Shown here one piece after another: positions 35,636 to 43,949 of a stretch of DNA of 64,000 bases. Below the pieces are notes generated by a model, which ran no database searches, was not told where the DNA came from, and saw nothing but the letters and a program-made list of their open reading frames with translations. Source of the DNA: Aminobacter carboxidus (GTDB lineage: Bacteria; Pseudomonadota; Alphaproteobacteria; Rhizobiales; Rhizobiaceae); contig NZ_JACZEP010000012.1 in NCBI RefSeq assembly GCF_014863355.1, positions 1-64,000 on the forward strand, in the 5' to 3' direction. How positions within the stretch are numbered: position 1 is the stretch's first letter; each line of letters opens with the position of its first letter. The position numbers were made by a program, and so were the translations under genes.

Positions 35636-36694
35636 ATGAAGAAATCGGTCGAGACGATCCGGGGCGACAGCGAAGGCATCGCCTATGAATTGCCGCTCTA
35701 CCGCATTTCGGGCACCTCGCCCGATGCGCCTTCGGCCTATATCCAGGCAGCCCTGCACGGCGACGAACTGCCCGGAGTCGTTGCGATCGACGCGCTGATG
35801 CCGAAATTGCGCAAGGCCGAAAGCGAGGGCCGCGTGCGCGGCAACCTGACAATCGTTCCGCGCGCCAACCCGATCGGCGCCAACCAGCTGTTGTTCGGGG
35901 CGTCGCAGGGTCGCTTCGACCTCGGCACTCGCGTCAACTACAACCGCGATTTCCCGCTGCTCGACAGACCCGACGCTGCGCTGTTGCCGGGCGAAGAGGT
36001 GCCGATGTCGTCGGACAAGCGGCTGAAGGCGCGCCTGCTCAAGCTGTCGCTCGGCCACGACATCGTGCTGGACCTGCATTGCGACGACGAGGGCGTCGCC
36101 TATCTCTACGTGCCCGACGAGCTGTGGCCGGCGATGGCCGACTGCGCCGCCAACATGGGCGTCGATGCCGTCATCCTGTGGAGCGGCCAGTCGGGCTCGT
36201 CTTTCGACGAAGCCTCGCTGCATCCTTATCTCAAGATGCCGCGCAAGGAGGCACGTCTTGAAAGCCGCGTCGTCACCACCGTCGAGTATCGTGGCGTCTC
36301 GGATGTTTTTTCGACAGTAGCCGAAGCCGACGCCCAGGGGCTGTACCGGTTGTTGGTGGCGCGCGGCGTGATCGAAGACACTTGGGCCGAGACCAAAAAG
36401 ACCTTCGAGGGCGTGGTGGCGCCGATCGACCACATCGAGATGGTGCCTGCCCCGTGCGCCGGCGCCATCCTTTACCACGTCATGCCGGGCGAGACGGTCA
36501 AGGCCGGCTCCCACATCGCGACGATCGTCAAGACACCCGGCGAGGACGGCGGCCGGGTCGAGGTGCTGGCGCCGCAGGACGGCTACATCCTGACCCGCCG
36601 CTCGCACCGCGCCACGCGCGCCGGCGACGATCTCGTCAAGCTGGTCGGCGTCAGCCCCAGCAGCGACGCGCGATCAGGCGCGCTGGAGGCGTAG
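35636..36694 (+). CDS. succinylglutamate desuccinylase/aspartoacylase family hydrolase
   Basis: A 352-residue M14-type zinc hydrolase. Zinc ligands are expected in LHGDELPG (His and Glu, about residue 42-45) and LDLHCDDEG (His about residue 145). A C-terminal lipoyl-like beta domain (about 270-345) includes PCAGAILYHVMPGETVKAGSHIA. The family removes acyl groups from N-acyl amino acids or related amides. ATG at 35636 has GAGGGA upstream. It is not obviously in an operon, lying 117 bases after the ene-reductase gene. Confidence 0.88.
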   Translation: MKKSVETIRGDSEGIAYELPLYRISGTSPDAPSAYIQAALHGDELPGVVAIDALMPKLRKAESEGRVRGNLTIVPRANPIGANQLLFGASQGRFDLGTRVNYNRDFPLLDRPDAALLPGEEVPMSSDKRLKARLLKLSLGHDIVLDLHCDDEGVAYLYVPDELWPAMADCAANMGVDAVILWSGQSGSSFDEASLHPYLKMPRKEARLESRVVTTVEYRGVSDVFSTVAEADAQGLYRLLVARGVIEDTWAETKKTFEGVVAPIDHIEMVPAPCAGAILYHVMPGETVKAGSHIATIVKTPGEDGGRVEVLAPQDGYILTRRSHRATRAGDDLVKLVGVSPSSDARSGALEA

Positions 36695-36714
36695 GCCCGC
36701 CCGCCGGGGCGGGC
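36695..36714. terminator. bidirectional hairpin between convergent genes
   Basis: Eight-base arms gcccgccc and gggcgggc surround a 4-base loop directly after the stop codon of the aspartoacylase-like gene, facing the convergent DUF1801 gene. No T run is present, so termination strength is uncertain. Confidence 0.5.
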
Positions 36715-36724
36715 TTGGCGCATC

Positions 36725-37153
36725 TCAACTGCCCTTTGCCTTCTTCGGCGCACGCGCGGCCTTGACAGACATGTTCAGCGCCACGGCGGCGCCGATGAGC
36801 GCCTTCAACGCGTCCTCGTTGATCTTCTCGCCCTCGTGGATGTCGATGGCGCGGCGGGTGTTGCCGTCGAGGCTGGAGTTGAACAGGCCTGACGGATCTT
36901 CCAGCGACGCCCCCTTGGCGAAGGTCAGCTTGACCACGCTCTTGTAGGTCTCGCCGGTGCAGATGATGCCGGCGTGCTCCCAGACGGGAACGCCGCGCCA
37001 CTTCCACTCCTCGACCACCTCGGGCGCCGCCTGCTTGATCAGGGCGCGGACCCGAGCGAGTGTGTCGCCGCGCCAGTCGCCCAGTTCCCTGATCCGCGCA
37101 TCGATCTGTTGCGATGGCGTCGCGCCCGAGCCGCTGTTGCTGTCCATGGTCAT
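36725..37153 (-). CDS. DUF1801 domain-containing protein
   Basis: A 142-residue cytoplasmic protein with the DUF1801 pattern (ALIKQAAPEVVEEWKWRGVPVWEHAGIIC and VKLTFAKGASLEDPSGLFN). The domain belongs to the YdhG-like fold and has no settled activity. The end is lysine-rich (KAARAPKKAKGS), which could favour nucleic-acid contact. Two ATGs (37153 and 37147) are possible; the first has GAGGA close upstream. Confidence 0.85.
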   Translation of the reverse strand: MTMDSNSGSGATPSQQIDARIRELGDWRGDTLARVRALIKQAAPEVVEEWKWRGVPVWEHAGIICTGETYKSVVKLTFAKGASLEDPSGLFNSSLDGNTRRAIDIHEGEKINEDALKALIGAAVALNMSVKAARAPKKAKGS

Positions 37154-37244
37154 GTCCTCATTTCCATGATCGTCTTGGGCGAGCCGGGCGTCCGCCAACG
37201 CCGCGCCTCCCAAACTTCACCCGCCTTTAGGCGAGCCCGTAGCC

Positions 37245-38564
37245 TTATGCTCCATACACCAGCCGGTCCTGACGTGCCCTGAGCTCGGCGATCTTCGAGT
37301 TTGGCGCGACCGCTGCGTTGGCTGTGGTGATCAGCTCGCCCTTCCTGATCGGCGCGGTGACCGTGCCGCCCTGCAGCAGGCCGCACGGGATGGCTTTTGC
37401 CGCACGTGCTTCGCCCGTTGTCATGATCCAGGCGCGGTAGGTGTATTCGCCGATGGCATCGAGCGCATCGCCGGGGTTCAGGTCCTTCTTGGCGACGGCG
37501 CAGACATCGGCCACCGGTTTGGCCAGCGGCACCATGTCGGCCTTGCCGTAGAGAACCACACGGGCACAGGTCAGCGGCACCTCGAGCGAGGTCAAATGAT
37601 AGGGCCGGTGGAAGGTGAAATACGGACCATGGCCCATCTTCAGGTCTTCCATGCGCTCGCGGATGCGCGGATGCGACATGTCGGCGATGACAAAGACACC
37701 TGGCGCCACACCCTTGCCGATCGAATAGTCGACGACGCCGACCTTGGTCAAAACGCCGCCGTCCTTTTCGGGAACGAGAACCTTGTTGAGCTCCGGCAAG
37801 GTCGCTGCCGGACCGTGCATGCCGGCCTTGTCGGGCACCAGCCCCGTGGCGTTGGCGATCGCCGCCATCTCGACCATGGTCTTGGAGCCGTCGACGAACT
37901 CGACGAGCATGCGCACGTTCATGTTGCGGCGCTTGGCTTCCTCGGCATAGTCATGCGGCACCGCATCGATATTGAGCGGGTTGTTCTTGCCCTTGCCGGC
38001 GGCAACGATGGTGTGGCCCATCGCCGAGACAAACTCGATCAGCTCCATGCAGGACGACGGCTCATCGCCGGCGCCGAGCGAATAGGTCACGCCAAGCCTG
38101 TCGGCTTCCGACTTGAGATAAGCGCCGATGGTGACGTCGGCCTCGACATTCATCATCACCAGATGTTTGCCATGCTCCATGGCGCGCAGGCCGATCTCGG
38201 CACCGACGGCGGGCACACCCGTCGCATCGATGACGACGTCGATCAGGCCGCTGTTGAGGATCAGGTCGGCATCATTGGTGACGGCGATCTTGCCGGCCTC
38301 GATGGCTTCGTTCAGCGCCGAGCCGCTACCGACTTCGCGGGCATGGCCCTTCTCCTGGTAGGCAATGTCGACGGCGCGATGCGCGTTGGGCAAGTTGAGC
38401 TCGGAGATCGCGCCGACCTCGATGCCCGGCATATGCGCTACCCGCGCCACAATGTCGGTGCCCATCTCGCCAGAGCCGATCAGCCCGATGCGGATCGGCT
38501 TGCCCGACTTCTGCCGCTCCACGAGGTCCCGCGCCAAGCCGACTGGTGCGACGTTGATGGTCAT
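37245..38564 (-). CDS. NAD(P)-dependent oxidoreductase with SAF domain (homoserine-dehydrogenase-like)
   Basis: A 439-residue protein with a Rossmann start (IRIGLIGSGEMGTDIV, about residue 24), a central dehydrogenase part (GLIDVVIDATGVPAVGAEIGLRAM) and a C-terminal SAF-type domain (about residue 350 onward, KKDLNPGDALDAIGEYTYRAW). The layout is that of the group of oxidoreductases used in catabolism of short branched or acidic sugars. The exact substrate cannot be assigned. The start has GGGAGG upstream. It diverges from the beta-propeller gene across a 307-base gap. Confidence 0.87.
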   Translation of the reverse strand: MTINVAPVGLARDLVERQKSGKPIRIGLIGSGEMGTDIVARVAHMPGIEVGAISELNLPNAHRAVDIAYQEKGHAREVGSGSALNEAIEAGKIAVTNDADLILNSGLIDVVIDATGVPAVGAEIGLRAMEHGKHLVMMNVEADVTIGAYLKSEADRLGVTYSLGAGDEPSSCMELIEFVSAMGHTIVAAGKGKNNPLNIDAVPHDYAEEAKRRNMNVRMLVEFVDGSKTMVEMAAIANATGLVPDKAGMHGPAATLPELNKVLVPEKDGGVLTKVGVVDYSIGKGVAPGVFVIADMSHPRIRERMEDLKMGHGPYFTFHRPYHLTSLEVPLTCARVVLYGKADMVPLAKPVADVCAVAKKDLNPGDALDAIGEYTYRAWIMTTGEARAAKAIPCGLLQGGTVTAPIRKGELITTANAAVAPNSKIAELRARQDRLVYGA

Positions 38565-38871
38565 CCGATGGTTCCTCCCGAATACGCGAACGTAACTAGC
38601 CTAAAGCGCGACGGGTATTGAATTATGGCGCCCTGTCAACTCGAATGTCGGCCAGTGCCGTGGGCCGTTTTGTCAGTAGATCACTGAGATCGGCTGTTCG
38701 GTATCTGGCTTTGCCGATAACATGCACCGCAACAACGCCCGACAGTGCTGCACAGGCAGACGAGACGCCAAGACAAGGTGCACGACGGGCATGGGAAGTT
38801 GAGTTGTTTGAACAACTTGGCCGCCGGTCCAGATTCAATTTCTGAAGATCGGGCAGCGTGGGAGGAACACC
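38565..38871. other. 307-base divergent intergenic region with a 16-base dyad
   Basis: No gene is supported here. The notable item is AGTTGTT-TG-AACAACT at 38802-38817, a perfect 7+7 dyad 55 bases before the start codon at 38872, suited to a dimeric regulator such as a MarR or TetR type. No matching regulator gene is adjacent. Confidence 0.5.
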
Positions 38872-39954
38872 ATGGCTGAGAAAGTCCTTGTCTTGCTGGG
38901 CACCAAGAAAGGTGCCTTCATCGCCGAGAGCGATACGGCGCGGCGGAGCTGGAAGCTGCGCGGGCCATTCTGCGAGACATGGCCGATGAACCATGTCGTC
39001 GCCGACCAGGCGACAGGCACCATCTGGGGCGCCGGCGGCAATGAATGGTTCGGCCCCGCAGTGTGGAAATCGACCGATCTCGGTGAGACCTGGACGCATT
39101 CTTCTGAAGGGCTCGCTTATGCCGAGGGCGAGGAGCCGATCAAGGCGGTGTGGAGCCTCGCCAAGGGCAATGGCAGCCTCTATGCCGGCGTGCAGCCGGC
39201 GGGGCTGTTCCGCAGCGACGATGCCGGCCAGAGCTGGCAGCACATTGATGGCCTGCAGCAGCATCCGTCGCGGCCGCACTGGAATCCCGGCGGCGCCGGC
39301 CTCATCCTGCATTCGCTGGTGCTCGACCCCGATGACCACGACCGCATCTGGATCGGCATCTCGGCGGCCGGCGTGTTCTACACCGGCGATGGCGGTGCCA
39401 CCTGGGAGCCGCGCAACCTCGGCACCCGCGCCGATTTCATGCCCGAGGGCGAGAATTATCCCGAATTCGGCCAATGCGTGCACCATCTGGTCATGGCGCC
39501 CGGCATGCCCGACCGGCTCTACCAACAAAACCATTGCGGCATGTATCGCTCCGACGACGGCGGCAAGCGCTGGGTCAGCATCGAAAAGGGCCTGCCTTCG
39601 ACCTTCGGCTTTCCCGCCGCCGCCCATCCGCGCGACCCCGAAACGCTCTATCTGGTGCCGCTCAACGGCGACAGCGCCGGCCGCTACGTGCCGGACGCCA
39701 AGGCGGCAGTGTGGCGCACACGCGATGCCGGCCGCGAGTGGCAAGCGATGCGCAGCGGCCTGCCGCAGGAAAACGCCTATATCGGCGTGCTGCGCCAGGC
39801 GATGGCAACCGATCGGCTGGAGCCAGCGGGTGTCTATTTCGGCACCAGCTCAGGCGCACTGTTTGCCAGCGCCGACGAAGGCGAAAGCTGGATCAATGTC
39901 GCCCAGCATCTGCCGACAATCCTGTCGGTGGAAACGCTCGTCGTCGACGGCTGA
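38872..39954 (+). CDS. beta-propeller protein with BNR/sialidase-like repeats
   Basis: A 360-residue protein without a signal peptide, so cytoplasmic. It contains repeated Asp-box motifs of the BNR type (STDLGETWTH, SDDAGQSWQH, TGDGGATWEP, SDDGGKRWVS, TRDAGREWQA, SADEGESWIN), about six, which fit a six- to seven-bladed propeller. No sialidase arginine triad is apparent, so enzymatic activity is doubtful. Strong site GGAGG. It is followed after 14 bases by a MoaD/ThiS-like gene and the two are likely one operon. The function of the pair is unknown. Confidence 0.88.
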   Translation: MAEKVLVLLGTKKGAFIAESDTARRSWKLRGPFCETWPMNHVVADQATGTIWGAGGNEWFGPAVWKSTDLGETWTHSSEGLAYAEGEEPIKAVWSLAKGNGSLYAGVQPAGLFRSDDAGQSWQHIDGLQQHPSRPHWNPGGAGLILHSLVLDPDDHDRIWIGISAAGVFYTGDGGATWEPRNLGTRADFMPEGENYPEFGQCVHHLVMAPGMPDRLYQQNHCGMYRSDDGGKRWVSIEKGLPSTFGFPAAAHPRDPETLYLVPLNGDSAGRYVPDAKAAVWRTRDAGREWQAMRSGLPQENAYIGVLRQAMATDRLEPAGVYFGTSSGALFASADEGESWINVAQHLPTILSVETLVVDG

Positions 39955-39968
39955 CGGAACCGAGATCA

Positions 39969-40277
39969 ATGGACAACAGCCCTTCCCCGGAAAGCCGGCA
40001 AGCAACGCTGGCGACCGTGGTGGTGCGTCTGCCCGGAGTGCTGGTCGACCTGTTTCCCGGGGCGCAGCGCCAAGTCGAAGTTCCGGCCACGACTGTCCGC
40101 GACATGGTCGACGAGCTCGACAAACGCTGGCCCGGCATGCGCGATCGCATCTGTGACAGTCGCCCCGCCATCCGCAAGCACATGAACGTCTTCGTCGAAG
40201 GCGAGCGCGCCACGCTGAAGACGAAGCTGCGGCCAGGCGTCGAGGTCTTCGTCCTCACGGCGATCAGCGGCGGCTAG
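39969..40277 (+). CDS. MoaD/ThiS-like ubiquitin-fold protein with C-terminal Gly-Gly
   Basis: A 102-residue beta-grasp protein ending VFVLTAISGG. The last two glycines match the thiocarboxylated or adenylated terminus of sulfur carriers MoaD and ThiS. The fold pattern (VVVRLPGVLVDLF, TVRDMVDELDKRWPGM, HMNVFVEGERA, LRPGVEVFVLTAI) is complete. No MoaE, ThiG or E1-like gene is nearby, so it is probably not a molybdopterin or thiamine protein in this place. It is translated just after the beta-propeller gene and may modify, or be presented to, that protein. Confidence 0.87.
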   Translation: MDNSPSPESRQATLATVVVRLPGVLVDLFPGAQRQVEVPATTVRDMVDELDKRWPGMRDRICDSRPAIRKHMNVFVEGERATLKTKLRPGVEVFVLTAISGG

Positions 40278-40376
40278 TGCCTGTCCCGCATGAAGCCTGC
40301 AAGCTGTAAGCTCGGCCTTCCCTCCCGCAACTGTTGCGATAGTATGGACGGCAGGATTGGCTTTCGGGGAGCGGCT

Positions 40377-41033
40377 ATGATGCGACGCAAAAGTCTTCTG
40401 CTGGCACTGATGCTTGCGTTGGCGCCGGCAGCTCCACACGCGGCCGGCGCGCAGGAGCAGCGCATCGAAACGCTGCGCATGCGTCCCGGGGCGACGCAGA
40501 CAACGGTGCGCGGCATCGTCTTCGGCCGCATCAGCGCGTCCTATCGGCTCGAAGCCCGGGGCGGCCAGCGCATGAGCCTCAACCTCAACTCGCGCAACAC
40601 CTTCCTCTATTTCAACGTGCTCGACCCGCGCGGACGGACGATTGCGCGCGAGCAGACGCAATGGGACGGTCGCCTGCCCGTCTCCGGCGTCTACTCCATC
40701 CAGATCTACCTGGTCCGGGCCGAAGCACGGCGCAACCGGCCAGCGCCATTTTCGCTCGACGTCCGCATTGCCGGACGCGGCGACGGCCCCGGCCCGGCAC
40801 CCGATCCGGAGCCGGCGCCCGGCCCACGCTCCTGGCGCGTCGTCGGCGTTGCCACCGATGATGTGCTCAACCTCAGGGAAAACCCTTCACCGCGCGGCTT
40901 TGTCCTCGACGAAATCCCCTTCGACGCCACCGGCCTCAGGAATCTCGGCTGCCAGGACGACCGCAACTGGTGCAAGGTGCGTTATCGCGGCCAGGAAGGC
41001 TGGGTCAACGGCCGCTTCCTGCGCCCGGAATAG
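40377..41033 (+). CDS. secreted protein with bacterial SH3 domain
   Basis: A 218-residue protein with a signal peptide (RRKSLLLALMLALAPAAPHAAGA). Its N-terminal beta domain (about 25-130) contains RISASYRLEARGGQRMSLNL, in the style of inhibitor-like or lipocalin-free periplasmic domains. A proline-rich linker (GPGPAPDPEPAPGPR) follows, then an SH3-type domain (about 155-218, VLNLRENPSPRGFVLDEIP and WCKVRYRGQEGWVNGRFLRPE) with two cysteines that may pair. SH3 domains of this kind commonly bind cell wall or protein ligands. The start has GGGGAG upstream. Confidence 0.88.
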   Translation: MMRRKSLLLALMLALAPAAPHAAGAQEQRIETLRMRPGATQTTVRGIVFGRISASYRLEARGGQRMSLNLNSRNTFLYFNVLDPRGRTIAREQTQWDGRLPVSGVYSIQIYLVRAEARRNRPAPFSLDVRIAGRGDGPGPAPDPEPAPGPRSWRVVGVATDDVLNLRENPSPRGFVLDEIPFDATGLRNLGCQDDRNWCKVRYRGQEGWVNGRFLRPE

Positions 41034-41086
41034 GTTCAGGCGCCGCCGGGCAACACAGATGCGCCGGCGGTGGCATCAGTTCCTTC

Positions 41087-42091
41087 TCAGATTTCCGGCA
41101 CCGCATCGACCAGTAGCGGGCCGCTGTGCAGGTAGCGCGTCGTCTTGCGCTTGGAAGCGATGTCGGTCCACACGCGACCAACCTGCTCGGCGGTCAATCC
41201 CGCAGCACGGCCAACCTCTTCCGCCGAAATGCCATTGTTCAGCCCATAGAGGCAAAGGTCCATGCGGTCGTAGGGCAAGGAGAAATAAAATTCCTCCTGC
41301 GTCTGCTGCAGCGAATAGGTGTCGGTGGTCGGCGGGCGCCGGCGGATCTCCTCGGGCACGCCAAGATGCGCGGCCAGCTGGTAGACCTGCGACTTGTAGA
41401 GATGGGCGATCGGCTTGACGTCGGCGGCACCATCGCCGTTCTTGACGAAGAAGCCCTGGTCGTATTCGAGCCGGTTCGGCGTGCCGATGACGGCATAGTT
41501 GAGCCGGTCGGCGTGAAAATACTCGACCTGCTTGCGGGTGCGCTGCTTCATGTTGGTGGCGGCAACGATGCCGAGATAGACATGCGGCGGCATGCGCAGC
41601 TTGGTCTGCTTGCCCTCGGGATCCTGCACCACCAGCGACGAGATGTTATAGCCGCCCTCATTGGTCAGCGCGTTGGCGATGACGATCTTGCAAGCCCAAC
41701 CAGCGCCGTATTCGGGCACGAGTTCGCGGATGAAGGCGTCGCGACGCTCGTAGCAGCCCATCGCCTCGAGCGTCGGGCCGATATTCTCAACGACAGCCGA
41801 TATGCCGAAGGTTTCGGCGACGAGCCGTCCAAGACGCAGGCTTTCGGGGTCGGAATCGTCCTCCGGCATGAACAGCGCAAAGACGTTCTTGGCGCCAACT
41901 GCCCGTACAGCCAATGCCGCGCTCACGCTTGAATCGACGCCGCCCGAAAGGCCGAGCACGAGGCCGCGCCGGCGCAGCGTGCCTGTCAGCTGGCTGCGCA
42001 GGGCAGCAGCGATCCTCGCCGCTTCGGCCTCCGGATCGATGGTCAGCGTCGCTGTCCCGAAACTGCCGGTCTGGGCCAGTGGCATGTTCAT
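41087..42091 (-). CDS. nadE: NAD+ synthetase-like ATP pyrophosphatase (ammonia-dependent NadE type)
   Basis: A 334-residue N-type ATP pyrophosphatase with the P-loop SGGVDSS (residues 49-55) and NAD-synthetase segments MKQRTRKQVEYFHADRLNYAVIGTPNR, KNGDGAADVKPIAHLYKSQVYQLAAHLGVPEEI and PTTDTYSLQQTQEEFYF. No glutaminase domain is present, so it would use free ammonia or an ammonia channel partner. It overlaps the AMP-ligase stop by 4 bases and is the last gene of an operon starting with an AsnB-type amidotransferase. It could be a housekeeping enzyme or a paralogue amidating an intermediate in this cluster; context favours the latter. Confidence 0.85.
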   Translation of the reverse strand: MNMPLAQTGSFGTATLTIDPEAEAARIAAALRSQLTGTLRRRGLVLGLSGGVDSSVSAALAVRAVGAKNVFALFMPEDDSDPESLRLGRLVAETFGISAVVENIGPTLEAMGCYERRDAFIRELVPEYGAGWACKIVIANALTNEGGYNISSLVVQDPEGKQTKLRMPPHVYLGIVAATNMKQRTRKQVEYFHADRLNYAVIGTPNRLEYDQGFFVKNGDGAADVKPIAHLYKSQVYQLAAHLGVPEEIRRRPPTTDTYSLQQTQEEFYFSLPYDRMDLCLYGLNNGISAEEVGRAAGLTAEQVGRVWTDIASKRKTTRYLHSGPLLVDAVPEI

Positions 42092-43623
42092 TGCGTCGGC
42101 TCCATGGATTCGGCGGCCAGACGCCGGCTGACCTTGCCGGTGTCGGTCCTGGGCAATTCGGATCGGAACTCGATGATCTTCGGCACCATGAAATCCTCGA
42201 GATTGGCCTGGCAGTGGCGCAGGATTTCACGCTGGCTGAGGTTGGGATCGGACAGCACGATCAGCGCGCCGATGGCATGGCCGAGGATGGGATCGGGCAC
42301 GCCGATCACCACCGCCTCGGCAACGCCGGGACAGGCATGCAGTACCGCCTCGACCTCCTTCGGCGCGACCTTTTCGCCGCGCGTCTTGATGATGTCGTCT
42401 TTGCGCCCGACGAAGTAGAGAAAACCCTCGGCGTCGCGGCGGAACAGGTCGCCGGTGTAGAGCAGCTTTTCCCAAGGGTTGAAGCCCGGGCGCAGCATGC
42501 GGTTGGTCGCCTCCGCGTTCTCCCAGTAGCCCTGCATGACGTGGGGCCCGCGAATGACCAGCTCGCCCGGCGTGTCGGGCGGCACCGGTTGGCCGTAGTC
42601 GTCGACAACGAAGGCCTCGGTGTTGGGGATTGCGATGCCGACTGAGCCGGGACGCCGGTCCAGTTCCGCCGGCGGCAAATAGGTGCAGCGCTTGCACTCG
42701 GTCAGGCCATACATGGAATAGAGGCGGACACCAGTGAACAGCTCGCGCAACCTGGCAATATGCGCCGGCGGCAGGGCGGCCGCGGTATTGGTGACGTAGC
42801 GCAGGCTGGGCAGGAAGCCCGGCTTGATGTCGCGCATCTGCAGGATCAGCGCCGCCATGGTCGGGACCAGCGGGAAACCTGTGACGTTCTCGGTGCGGAT
42901 GACGTCGAAAATCGCCTGCGGGAAGGAGAACGACTTTTCGAGCACCAGTGTCGCACCCATTTTGACCGACATGATCAGTTGGTAGAGGCCATAGTCGAAG
43001 GCCAACGGCAGGACGTTGAGGATGATGTCGTCTGATGTGTTCTCGAGATAGGTGGTGATCGAGCCGGCCGCTGCCTCGATGTTGCGATGGGTCATCATCA
43101 CGCCCTTGGGCCGGCCGGTCGAGCCCGAGGTGTAGATCAGCATGGCAAGGTCGACATCGATGCCGCCATGACGGGGCGGCTCGGCGCTGCCTTGCAGGCA
43201 TTCTTCGAACGAGACGGCACCTTCAGGCGCCTTGCCGCCGGCGGCCGTCGACACGACGACCAACTCGCTGCCATCGCCGGCCTCGGTGACCACAGGCAGC
43301 AGCCGGGCCTGGGTTAGCACGGCGCGCGCGCGGCAGTTGCCGATGATGAAGTCGAGCTTGTCGGCCTTGGTCGACGGATTGATCGGGCTGAAGACGGCAC
43401 CGGCCTTGGCGATGGCGAACACCGACACCGCGGCTTCCCAGCAATTGTCCATGAAGACCAGCACGCGGTCGCCACGGCCGACGCCGAGATCGGCGAGCGC
43501 TGCCGCCAGCCGGTCCGACATGCGGTCGAGCTCGGCATAGGTAAGGCGCACGTCGCGGGCAATCAGCGCGGTCTTGTCGCCCCGCGACCGTGCACTGTCG
43601 CGTAAGAATTGCTCCAGTCGCAT
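42088..43623 (-). CDS. AMP-forming acyl-CoA/acyl-ACP ligase
   Basis: A 511-residue adenylating enzyme of the ANL superfamily. The core motifs are intact: LIYTSGSTGRPKGVMM (residues 163-177), YGLTECKR, YTGDLF, GRKDDIIKTRGEKVAPKEVE and the C-terminal catalytic lysine in PRTDTGKVSRR. It should activate a carboxylic acid and load it on the acyl carrier protein encoded 19 bases upstream. The start has GGGAGGGGG. Related ligases are found in exopolysaccharide loci with AsnB-type amidotransferases. The acyl substrate is not readable. Confidence 0.92.
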   Translation of the reverse strand: MRLEQFLRDSARSRGDKTALIARDVRLTYAELDRMSDRLAAALADLGVGRGDRVLVFMDNCWEAAVSVFAIAKAGAVFSPINPSTKADKLDFIIGNCRARAVLTQARLLPVVTEAGDGSELVVVSTAAGGKAPEGAVSFEECLQGSAEPPRHGGIDVDLAMLIYTSGSTGRPKGVMMTHRNIEAAAGSITTYLENTSDDIILNVLPLAFDYGLYQLIMSVKMGATLVLEKSFSFPQAIFDVIRTENVTGFPLVPTMAALILQMRDIKPGFLPSLRYVTNTAAALPPAHIARLRELFTGVRLYSMYGLTECKRCTYLPPAELDRRPGSVGIAIPNTEAFVVDDYGQPVPPDTPGELVIRGPHVMQGYWENAEATNRMLRPGFNPWEKLLYTGDLFRRDAEGFLYFVGRKDDIIKTRGEKVAPKEVEAVLHACPGVAEAVVIGVPDPILGHAIGALIVLSDPNLSQREILRHCQANLEDFMVPKIIEFRSELPRTDTGKVSRRLAAESMEPTQ

Positions 43624-43642
43624 TGCCCCCTCCCGGACGCCT

Positions 43643-43927
43643 TCAGGCGGCGCCAGCTGCCTGTTTGATCGGCTGCGCCGCCTGCTTGGCCTCGATGAAG
43701 GCGGCGATCCGCACCAAAGAGTCGAGATTGGCCGGAACGATGTCGGAATCCGCCATTTCGAGCCCGAACTGGTCCTCGATATAGGTCACCAGCTCGAGCA
43801 CCCCCGTAGAGTCGATCACCCCGCTTTCGATCAGCGAAACGTCGTCGGCGAGCGCATAGGACGTGTCCCCGAACAGGAAGTTGTCGATGATGAAGGCTTT
43901 GACTGTGTCTTTGACCTGCTGCGTCAT
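43643..43927 (-). CDS. acyl carrier protein
   Basis: A 94-residue phosphopantetheine carrier. The attachment serine is Ser40 in SGVIDSTGVLELV. Helix II (STGVLELVTYIEDQFGLEM) and the overall size fit ACPs. The Ala/Gln-rich C-terminal tail (KQAAQPIKQAAGAA) is longer than usual. ATG at 43927 has AAAGGAG upstream. It stands between the AsnB-type gene (22-base gap) and the AMP ligase, so it is most likely the carrier for that ligase rather than the fatty-acid synthase ACP. Confidence 0.93.
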   Translation of the reverse strand: MTQQVKDTVKAFIIDNFLFGDTSYALADDVSLIESGVIDSTGVLELVTYIEDQFGLEMADSDIVPANLDSLVRIAAFIEAKQAAQPIKQAAGAA

Positions 43928-43949
43928 GCTCTCTCCTTTTGCTCCATCG

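Noticed and set aside
40290-40376. Longer N terminus for the SH3-domain protein
   Set aside because: It would hide the signal peptide; ATG 40377 has a GGGGAG site and gives a standard signal.
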